This document shows positions 22,724 through 31,625 of a stretch of 64,000 bases of DNA, piece after piece. The notes under the pieces are model-generated. The model worked only from the letters and a program-made list of their open reading frames with translations. It was not told where the DNA came from and searched no databases. Position 1 is the stretch's first letter. The number at the start of each line of letters is the position of its first letter. Source of the DNA: Lithobates sylvaticus (lineage: Eukaryota > Chordata > Amphibia > Anura > Ranidae); contig CM053032.1 in NCBI GenBank assembly GCA_028564925.1, positions 117,457,490 through 117,521,489 on the forward strand, read 5' to 3'. The position numbers were made by a program, and so were the translations under genes.

Positions 22724-23290
22724 CTCTAAGGCTTCCGTCAGATCCATCGCTGCTTGGGTGGTCCAGGCTATCCAATGGGCTTATAGAGAGAAGGGCTTGG
22801 CTCCTCCTGATGCGGTAACAGCACACTCTACTAGAAGTCTCTCAACTTCATGGGCGGCCTCTGGTCAAGTTGCGCCTGAAGTAATCTGCACAGCAGCCTC
22901 CTGGTCTTCAATTCATACTTTCATGTCTCATTATTGTGTCGAGCCAGCGTCCTTATCTTCTGTTGATTTTGGTTTAAAAGTTCTGTCGATTGACAGTATT
23001 AAATAAATCTTTTTGTTCAGCATTTTGCCCACCCGGGTGTATATGGCGAGTTATTTCCCACACGTTGCTGCCATGGAGTCTGTCAGGAAAATGGAAAATT
23101 CCTATCAAAATACTTACCGTAATTTTCCTTTCCCGATGGACTCCATGGCAGCAGGAGTTCCCTCCCAAATGGCTGGAGAAGGCTAGTTACTGAACAAGGC
23201 CGTGGGCAGGGGGCAAAGATTTATGGGAGTAGTGTCCTATAGGGTAATGGAGGCGGGACTAAACCCACACTTTGCTGCCATGGAGTCCAT

Positions 23291-24403
23291 TAGGGATGAC
23301 CCGAACACCCCTGGGTTCGGTTCGCACCAGAACCTGCGAACGGACCAAAAGTTTGCACGAATGTTAGAACCCTATTAATTACAATGAACGTTCAAAATCT
23401 AAAGTGCTATTTATAACGGGCAATATGCATGTTATTGTCCTAAAAAGGGTTTGGGGACCCGGGTCCTGCCCCAGGGGACATGTATCAATGCAAAAAGAAG
23501 TTTTAAAAACTGAAGTTTTTTCTGGAGCACTCATTTTATTGTATTGCACTCATTTTAATGATGCATAAAGTGAAAAAAAAAAAGTGAAATATTTCTTTAA
23601 ATATCGTACCTGGGGGGTGTCTAAAGTATGCCTGTGAAGTGGCATGTGTTTCCCATGTTTAGAACTGTCCCTGCACAAAATGTAATTTGTAAATATTAAA
23701 AAGCCATTTAACCACTTAAGCCCAGGACCAATTTGCAGCCAAAAGGACCAGGCCCCTTTTTGCGATTCGGCACTGCGTCGCTTTAACTGACAATGCGCGG
23801 TCATGCGACGTGGCTCCCAAACAAAATTGGCGTCCCTTTTTTCCCACAAATAGAGCTTTCTTTTGGTGGTATTTGATCACCTCTGCGGTTTTTATTTTTT
23901 GCGCTATAAACAAAAATAAAGTGACAATTTTGAAAAAAATTCTATATTTTTTACTATAATAAATATCCCCAAAAAATATATAAAAAAACTTTTTTTTTCC
24001 TCAGTTTAGGCCGATACGTATTCTTCTACATATTTTTGGTAAAAAAAAAAAATCGCAATTAGCGATTATTGATTGGTTTGCTCAAAAGTTATAGCATTTA
24101 CAAAATAGGGGATAGTTTTATAGCATTTTTATTAATATTTCTTTTTTTACTAGTAATGGCGGCGATCAGCATCCTGCCTGTGGCCAATTATGGCTCTCCG
24201 CGCTGCCGGCGCTGTGATTGGCCAAGCATGCTGGGTCACAGTGCATGCTTGGCCAATCATCAGCCAGCAATGCACTGCGACTGGCCGTTTGTATCACACG
24301 AATTTGATGCGAACGGCCCACAAAGTTCTGGTTTCGACGAACGGACGAACGGCCGATGTTCGATTCGAACATGGGTTTGAATCGAACACCGGGCTCATCC
24401 CTA
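23291..24403 (+). mobile_element. Non-autonomous hAT element, perfect target duplication
   Basis: Starts TAGGGATGACCCGAACACCC and ends CACCGGGCTCATCCCTA. GAGTCCAT occurs at 23283-23290 and 24404-24411, an identical 8-bp duplication cut from the DIRS terminal repeat. The left 400 bp matches 10969-11230, 57892-58290 and, inverted, 36990-37381 (GTCCTGCCCCAGGGGACATG; TATCAATGCAAAAA). The right end contains a GGCCAAGCATGC hairpin and CGAACGG-rich DNA. A piggyBac-like half is nested at 23708-24170. Confidence 0.9.
23708..24170 (-). mobile_element. Half of a piggyBac-like MITE nested in the hAT element
   Basis: TTAACCACTTAAGCCCAGG at 23708 begins a copy of the AT-rich half of the 8169-9139 family (CCACAAATAGAGCTTTCTTT; ATATTTTTGGTAAAAA). 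It stops at GGCGGCGATCAGC near 24170, where hAT sequence takes over directly with no second TTAA. The element is thus half-deleted, or the hAT copy carries an old recombinant junction. Confidence 0.75.
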
Positions 24404-24455
24404 GAGTCCATCAGGAAAGGAAGATTACGGTAAGTATTTTGATAGAAATTTTCCA

Positions 24456-25137
24456 TTTTTTCAGCACATTTAATTGTGCTGAAAGTGCCCCCCTCGGCTT
24501 ATACTTGAGTCAAGCACTTTTCTGCAGCAGAAAATTACATTTTCCGAACCGACTTTGGGGCCCCGTATCTCAGGGCGTATATCCCCGTATCTCAGGGCCA
24601 CTTTGTGCTAGGAACCCAAAATGCAAACCCAGTGGAACCAAAGTCACCAAAGTCGGTTCGGAAAATGTAATTCTCTGCTGCAGAAAAGTGCTTGACATTT
24701 TCCAAACTGACTTTGGGGCCCCCTATCTTGGCGCCACTTAATGCTAGGAACCCCAGCTGGATATATTGTAGTGCTGGTTCCACTGGGTTTGCACACTGAA
24801 TTTTGGGTTCCTAGCACCAAGTGACACCGTGATACGGGGGCCCCAAATTCGGTCAATTGTGTCCATCTGCAGCAATGTCATTTCTAGGAACACTTAACTA
24901 CAGAGTTTGAGTTTGAAGTTCAGGGGACCTATGGCTGCAAATGGGCACACTGAGGCATGCAAATGGGCACAGTGAGGCTGCAAATGGGAATGTTGACCGT
25001 CTTTTCAACTTACAGAAGCTGCGCATTTCTCACCCTAGGCTTATACTCGAGTCAATAAGTTTCACATTTTTTTGTGGCAAAATTAGGTGCCTCTGCTTAT
25101 ATTCGGGTCGGCTTATACTCGAGTATATACAGTATGT
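24456..25137. mobile_element. Partial DNA element with GGCTTATACTCGAGT motifs
   Basis: The right edge near 25095-25131 reads GGCTTATACTCGAGTATA and TACAGTA, and the motif GGCTTATACT(C/T)GAGT also occurs at 24490 and 25040, all in the same orientation. An inverted repeat of about 50 bp lies at 24511-24563 and 24640-24693 (CTTTTCTGCAGCAGAAAATT and its counterpart), followed by further mirrored copies of TTTTGGGTTCCTAG. I cannot name the superfamily and do not see a left terminus. Confidence 0.5.
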
Positions 25138-26380
25138 TAATTTGAGAGAATAACAGAATATGGTTTTGAGGTCTAACCATTTTACATAGGAAATTAACAG
25201 GAGTTAAAAAGGACTGCTCCCACAAGCAGACATTCTCTTAAAGATTTACACATTTATTAGTCACAACATCTTGAGGAAGATTTTGCAAAATAATTGCAGC
25301 ACATACAATTAATTCAAAGTGACACTAACAACCTACAAACGACACACATTGACAACATCAAAAATTTCATGGAAAAATAACCCCCCCCCCCCCCCGAAAA
25401 AAACCATACAAACAAATGTAAAAAATACTTGCTCTAACACACATCTGTTTTGCAAAGACATAACAAACAAACCCAGAGACATTACTTCAAAGTGGGTACA
25501 CCTGTTAAGGATGTCCTTAAATTACTAACCCATAAAAAAAACACACTCTCTGAGCATGCCCAGAAAAATCCAAGTGCTGCTCACACACAAAAAGCACAAA
25601 AAAACACCCAAAGTCCCTGAGCATGCCCAGACCAACCCAAATACAGCTAGCACAAAATAACCCCCCCCCCCCCCCTTTTTTTAATTAAGCAAATCATCCA
25701 GCATGCTACAAAATGACAGATGGGACAAACAAACAGCCTAACATGGGCAAAAGTTATACAACAATTACCATTGCAGTCTATGGGAACTGACCTGTTGGTT
25801 TTTCTAGTCCCCACTTGGCTGGCTTATATTCTAGTTATTGGCCTTAAAATGGGTATGGGGGCCCAGGTCCCACCCTGAGGGACATTTATCAATGTCACCA
25901 ATTCGGACAACCACAAAAATGAAAAAAGGAGACGCTAGTAACTTGGGGGGGCTTACTCTGCTTGTAAAGTGGTGCATCTGTAGCATGTATCCAAAATGCT
26001 TCTTCCAAGATGTACAGCTTTAAGAAAACCTAAAAATCTACATTGCAGCTGTACAATCTTAAAAAATAATAAAAATAAAAAAAACCTGCCCCCCCCCCCC
26101 CAATACATACAAGGCCATCTGTGTCTGTTAAGGCTTTAAATGAGAACCCCACATGAAAAATACCACCCTGAACTAAGAAAAGATTGTGCCCCTCTCAAAC
26201 ACTAACAAACCCCTAGCCAAACACACAGCAAGCCAGCCCATGAAAAGGGGTGGATGCTTGGAGGCAGGAGGGGCTCGGGCACCCCAAAAGTCAACCTCCT
26301 TGTTCCCATATTCCCGAGGCTGGGGTTGTGGGGGGCTGCAGACAGGGGGCTTTACGTTATGTTTTAAAGCCCCTTTAAAC
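25138..26380. other. Unassigned interval with homopolymer C and A tracts
   Basis: No gene was found. C runs of about 14-15 lie near 25380, 25660 and 26089, each next to A- or T-rich DNA. CTGAGCATGCCCAGA occurs twice (25551 and 25618). The layout resembles the inner, non-coding part of an old Harbinger-type element, continuing into the 26380-27372 block, but no open frame supports this. Confidence 0.4.
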
Positions 26381-27372
26381 TAGTGAGTACAAGGTGCTTT
26401 ATGGTTGGTATTGGGCTGAGCCCAACATGCCCCAAAGGCAGACAGCTATGTAGCGTGCATGTGGCCTTATATGGTTCAGGAGGGGGTTGGGCGCTCGCTC
26501 TTCTCACCCATTTCTTAGCTGGCCCTGTTGTATGCTCTGCAAAAGGATGTAGTTTGGATTAGTGAAGGCAGCTCACAGCCTTTTGAGAATGGAATGGAGT
26601 GGAGAGTTCCCCTTTAAAAGCAAAAGCTAGCCCAAGGAAATCCAAGGGATTAGAGGGGGGAGACAAGAGCATTGGAGAATGGAGTGGAGTGGGGAGTTCC
26701 CCTTTAAAAGCAAAAGCTAGCCCAAGGAAATCATATGCATTAGAGGTGGGAGCCCATGCCCTTTTAGGCTTTAAAAAAAGAGGCTGAAGGAACGAGAGTC
26801 TTTTTACATAATTATAACAAGGTACATATCACATGTGGGCAACGTAACATGCTCATTTTACCTGTGTGCGAATCTCATAAAAAAATAAAAATAAAGGTAA
26901 ACCAGCTTAAAAAAAATTAGTTAAGATTAGAGGTGCACCCTTACAACGCATGCAACTGCATGTACATTGCTTAACATTTACAAAAATTTTGGGTGGCAAG
27001 AGCCGCTTGCGCATACGTAATGCTTACATGTATCTCACTCAGTTCTAAATCTACTTGCAGGCGCAGCAGGCTAGCTCTGAAAAGGTTACTTTCTCATTCT
27101 ATTTTGGGCATGTTTGTTACTTGGGCAGTTGTTACTAAACTTCCTCACATCCCCCCATAATATTGGCACCTCCATCTTATGTTAATATTGAATTGGAGAT
27201 GCCGTGCGCCATGTCCATAGAGGCGCACAGATTGCATTCTCCCATGCGTGGAGATCGCAATAGTAAATGGTAGATTTGAGCTCTGTTACCAGTGCACCAT
27301 GTTGCAAATATGGAAATGTGCATTGCGCCTCTACTGACGACGCACTGCTTTAGTAAATCAACCCCATAGTGT
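26380..27372. mobile_element. Eroded PIF/Harbinger-type fragment
   Basis: The 26385-26575 stretch is a degraded version of the GC-rich core of the foldback elements (ACAAGGTGCTTTATGG; GTTCAGGAGGGGGTTGGGCG). The 26950-27372 stretch matches 50620-51078 (CATTCTATTTTGGGCATGTT) and ends TTTAGTAAATCAACCCCATAG, a PIF-style terminus. Two 95-bp repeats at 26590 and 26685 share GGAGTTCCCCTTTAAAAGCA. No intact left terminus is visible. Confidence 0.55.
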
Positions 27373-27479
27373 TGAAATCAGTATTGCTCTAACCTACTAA
27401 GGATTTCTAAAACAATTTATATGTTCTGAAGTGGGTGGCACCTAGCTATCTAAAGTTTCTTTGAAGTCAAATCTGATTA

Positions 27480-28380
27480 CCGTATTTATCGGCGTATAAC
27501 ACGCACTTTTTCCCCCTTAAAATCGGGGGAAAGTCGTGGGTGCGTGTTATACGCCGATACCCCCCAAAAAAAATGCCAAAAATGGCAAGCGCTGCCGAAA
27601 AATAGCGAGCGCTGCCGAAAAAGACAGAGTCGCGGCCGAAAAAACCCGAAGTGGCGCCGGAATAGACCGAGCAGACTGTTCGGCTCTGCTCGTAGTCCCG
27701 CCTCCCTTCGCTCGCTCCGGAAACAGCAGGGAGGCGGGACCGTGAGCGGAGCTGAACAGTCGGCTCGGCCTTTTCCAGGGGCGCTTCTGTCTTTTTCGGC
27801 CGCTCTTCGGTCTTTTTCGGAGGCGCACGCGACAGAGTCTCGGCGGCGGGAAATTTAAACCGGGACCGGACATCAAATGACGCTGGCAAGTTCCAAAGAA
27901 ACTGGGCATGGCTGCAATGATGCTGGGCAAGCTGCAATGACGCTGGGCAAGCTGCAATGACACTGGGCAAGCTACAATGACACTGGGCAAGGCTGCAAAT
28001 GACGCTGGGCAAGGCTGCAAATGATGCTGGGCAAGGCTGCAAATGACGCTGGGCAAGGCTGCAATGACGCTGGGCAAGCTGCAATGACACTGGGCAAGCT
28101 ACAATGACACTGGGCAAGGCTGCAATTGACGCTGGGCAAGGCTGCAAATGACGCTGGGCAAGGCTGCAATGACGCTGGGCAAGCTGCAATGACGCTGGGC
28201 AAGCTGCAATGACACTGGGCAAGGCTGCAAATGACGCTGGGCAAGCTGCAAATGACGCTTAAATGTAAGTTTTTTTTTTTTCCCTAAACTTCCCTCCTAA
28301 AACTTTTTTTCCTTAAAATGCCCTGCTAAACTTGGGGTGCGTGTTATATGCCGGTGCGTGTTATACGCCGATAAATACGG
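27480..28380. mobile_element. Complete TA-flanked element, CCGTATTTATCGG ends
   Basis: The left end CCGTATTTATCGGCGTATAA and its complement at the right are flanked by TA at 27478 and 28381. The body has a GC-rich hairpin (27600-27860, with GTCCCGCCTCC and its complement) and a minisatellite (27880-28260). There is no transposase. A 2-bp TA flank is usual for Tc1/mariner-like elements, but TIR style alone does not settle the superfamily. The reading frames here are by-products of the repeat. Confidence 0.75.
27880..28260 (-). repeat. Minisatellite, inverted relative to 12030-12320
   Basis: Roughly 17 units of 20-23 bp with GACGCTGGGCAAGGCTGCAA and the variant GACACTGGGCAAGCT. A block of about 130 bp appears to be duplicated within it: the variant order around 27940-28070 recurs at 28060-28190. 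The unit matches the array at 12030 on the other strand. Confidence 0.9.
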
Positions 28381-28382
28381 TA

Positions 28383-29201
28383 AAATGTGGAATAGTTGTT
28401 CACATAGGCATGTCACTTACAGTGTCTGTTTGGAGAAAAGGCCAAGATAGCAATCTTCACATAAGTGAAGGCTTCCGAACACAGTGCACTTAAGGACCTT
28501 TTTGTTGTATTTTTTTTTTTTTTTAAAGGGCCAGTATTGTGACTGCCTGGAGGGGGGGGGGGGGCAGCGCCCATGCACCCCCTATGGACAGGCCACCACT
28601 GATGGAGCACAGGAACTCGTTGATGCCAGAGCTCATGCATGTAAGATCAGAACACAACAGTACAAACCTAATTGACTGCACCAATATTACCTAATGGGGG
28701 TGAAAGTATTTACATATGAAAACAGACTAATAAACCGGAAGAAAACAATTTGGAACAATACTTCCATTGGTAGGCTGTTGTCTCCTTTTTTTCGGAAAGC
28801 CTTAAAGAAATCATCAGAACTAATCTGAGGAATAAGCATCAATACAATTTAGTAACAAAACATTACGTTTTCCTCCTTTAAATAAACCAAAGGTTAGAGC
28901 ATATAGTAAATATTTAAATATTTTGAACATTTTCTTTCTTAGATATTTTAACAGTGCACTTTTTCTAATACCAAAAAATTGCTGACGTCAAATGAATTAA
29001 CATAAAAAAAAAGTATTGTTCACCATGGTTAAAAATGAGCAGCTCAAAATAAAAATTTTATTAAGTTTCCATTTGTCTACAAGAAAGTTATAATTCAACA
29101 TACTGAACACATTGGAAGACTCTTGAAAACATTATTTTCTATGAAAACAAATATTACAGTTAATACACATATATAAATATTATTAAGAGGTACTTTCCTT
29201 T
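28383..29201. other. Unassigned AT-rich interval
   Basis: The phrase CAGTGTCTGTTTGGAGAAAA and AGCAATCTTCAC near 28420-28460 is also found at 54043-54080 inside the piggyBac element, so a small shared repeat exists. A T16 run and a G14 run flank 28510-28562. The remainder (28680-29200) is AT-rich, without open frames or clear inverted repeats. Confidence 0.45.
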
Positions 29202-29612
29202 TAGGTTACTTCCACATTTAGACCGCCCAAGCGTTAGCGATAAAGCGCAGCAAGTTTTAGCGATGCGCTTTACCGGCGATGTGCGGGCGGGAGCGGGGCA
29301 CTTTTAACCCTAAAGAAGGGTTTGACAAGGGTAAAAAAAAATGCAAGAAAAGCGCTGCTGCCGAATTGCTTTACAGGCACTGCTGCCCATTGATATCAAT
29401 GGCAGGGGTGGTTTAGAAGTGGCGTATACACCGCTCCTGCACCACCCCAAAGATGCTGCTTGCAGGACTTTTTCTTTCTGTCCTTCAAGCGCACAGCCCC
29501 AGTGTGAAAGCTCTCTGGCTTTCACACTGGGAGGCTTGAGAGGGGCTTTTCAGGCGCTATTTTTTTAGCGCTAAAATGCTTGAAAAGCGCCTTCAGTGTG
29601 AAAGGGGTCTTA
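29202..29612. mobile_element. PIF-type MITE with diverged ends
   Basis: Begins TTAGGTTACTTCCACATTTA and ends CAGTGTGAAAGGGGTCTTA. The style (CACACTG near the ends, CGCTTTT-rich interior, AGCGCTAAAA hairpins) fits PIF/Harbinger MITEs such as that at 17357, and TTA occurs at both edges. The two ends are not well matched, so one is diverged or the boundaries are off by some bases. Confidence 0.5.
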
Positions 29613-29712
29613 AAGTTCACTCAGCTCAGTCAATTTGCATGACAATACAGCTGTTCACACTTATATGCCTTGCAATTAGGGATGGGCCCGGTGCTCGATT
29701 CAAACCCACGAA

Positions 29713-31588
29713 GTGTGTTTGTGTCAGCACCCATAGGACTTATAGTGTGTTTGTGGCAGCACACATAGGTCCTATATTTCCCTTTCAGCAGCACACATAG
29801 TACCTATAGTGTGTTTGTGTCAGCACCCATAGGACTTATAGTGTGTTTGTGGCAGCACACATAGGTCCTATATTTCCTTTTCAGCAGCACACATAGTACC
29901 TATAGTGTGTTTGTGTCAGCACCCATAGGACTTATAGTGTGTTTGTGGCAGCACACATAGGTCCTATATTTTCTTGTCAGCAGCACACATAGTACCTATA
30001 GTGTGTTTGTGTCAGCACCCATAGGACTTATAGTGTGTTTGTGGCAGCACACATAGGTCCTATATTTCCTTTTCAGCAGCACACATAGTACCTATAGTGT
30101 GTTTGTGTCAGCACCCATAGGACTTCTAGTGTGTTTGTGGCAGCACACATAGGTCCTATATTTCCTTTTCAGCAGCACACATAGTACCTATAGTGTGTTT
30201 GTGTCAGCACCCATAGGACTTATATTGTGTTTGTGGCAGCACACATAGGTCCTATATTTCCTTTTCAGCAGCACACATAGTACCTTTAGTGTGTTTGTGT
30301 CAGCACCCATAGAACTTATAGTGTGTTTGTGGCAGCACACATAGGTCCTATATTTTCTTGTCAGCAGCACACATAGTACCTATAGTGTGTTTGTGTCAGC
30401 ACCCATAGGACTTATAGTGTGTTTGTGGCAGCACACATAGGTCCTATATTTCCTTTTCAGCAGCACACATAGTACCTATAGTGTGTTTGTGTCAGCACCC
30501 ATAGGACTTATAGTGTGTTTGTGGCAGCACACATAGGTCCTATATTTTCTTGTCAGCAGCACACATAGTACCTATAGTGTGTTTGTGTCAGCACCCATAG
30601 GACTTATAGTGTGTTTGTGGCAGCACACATAGGTCCTATATTTCCCTTTCAGCAGCACACATAGTACCTATAGTGTGTTTGTGTCAGCACCCATAGGACT
30701 TATAGTGTGTTTGTGGCAGCACACATAGGTCCTATATTTCCTTTTCAGCAGCACACATAGTACCTATAGTGTGTTTGTGTCAGCACCCATAGGACTTATA
30801 GTGTGTTTGTGGCAGCACACATAGGTCCTATATTTTCTTGTCAGCAGCACACATAGTACCTATAGTGTGTTTGTGTCAGCACCCATAGGACTTATAGTGT
30901 GTTTGTGGCAGCACACATAGGTCCTATATTTCCTTTTCAGCAGCACACATAGTACCTATAGTGTGTTTGTGTCAGCACCCATAGGACTTCTAGTGTGTTT
31001 GTGGCAGCACACATAGGTCCTATATTTCCTTTTCAGCAGCACACATAGTACCTATAGTGTGTTTGTGTCAGCACCCATAGGACTTATATTGTGTTTGTGG
31101 CAGCACACATAGGTCCTATATTTCCTTTTCAGCAGCACACATAGTACCTTTAGTGTGTTTGTGTCAGCACCCATAGAACTTATAGTGTGTTTGTGGCAGC
31201 ACACATAGGTCCTATATTTTCTTGTCAGCAGCACACATAGTACCTATAGTGTGTTTGTGTCAGCACCCATAGGACTTATAGTGTGTTTGTGGCAGCACAC
31301 ATAGGTCCTATATTTCCTTTTCAGCAGCACACATAGTACCTATAGTGTGTTTGTGTCAGCACCCATAGGACTTATAGTGTGTTTGTGGCAGCACACATAG
31401 GTCCTATATTTTCTTGTCAGCAGCACACATAGTACCTATAGTGTGTTTGTGTCAGCACCCATAGGACTTAGTGTGTTTGTGGCAGCACACATAGGACCTA
31501 TATTTTCTTGTCAGCAGCACACATAGTACCTATAGTGTGTTTGTGTAAGCACCCATAGGACCTACAGTGTGTTGTGAGCACACATAGG
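29713..31588 (+). repeat. 96-bp tandem array with 864-bp higher-order repeat
   Basis: The 96-bp unit consists of three 32-bp subunits starting GTGTGTTTGTGTCAGCACCC, GTGTGTTTGTGGCAGCACAC and TTTCCTTTTCAGCAGCACAC. There are about 19.5 units. Rare variants recur exactly 864 bp apart: TTTCCCTTT at 29777 and 30641, GACTTCTAG at 30121 and 30985, TACCTTTAG at 30281 and 31145. Nine units were therefore copied as a block. The array lies just upstream of the transposase ATG and may form part of its leader. Confidence 0.95.
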
Positions 31589-31625
31589 AGCTCTATTTTT
31601 TATACAATATACACTACCGACTACA

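Larger units (their letters stand above)
16990..24455 (+). mobile_element. DIRS-type tyrosine-recombinase retroelement fossil
   Basis: Recognisable parts in order: a reverse transcriptase segment (17000-17355, with YLDDLLLLA as the catalytic motif), an RNase H and following segment (18140-19320), a tyrosine recombinase segment (19330-19950, continuing at 22520-23005), and a terminal region with mirrored ATGGAGTCCATCAGGAAAGG-type repeats (23050-23170, 23275-23290, 24404-24455). Four later elements split it: 17357-18138, 19953-22517, 22567-22723 and 23291-24403. The 5' part and left terminal repeat are not visible. It is a broken fossil with several breaks besides the insertions. Its age exceeds that of all four insertions. 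Confidence 0.8.

Noticed and set aside
30188-31234. Two identical 60-residue open frames on the minus strand
   Set aside because: They are the same stretch of the 96-bp array in its two 864-bp blocks and are explained by the higher-order repeat.
29713-31588. CRISPR-like regular repeats
   Set aside because: Units are contiguous three-part tandem repeats with no unique spacers; this is a eukaryotic satellite-type array within a hAT element.
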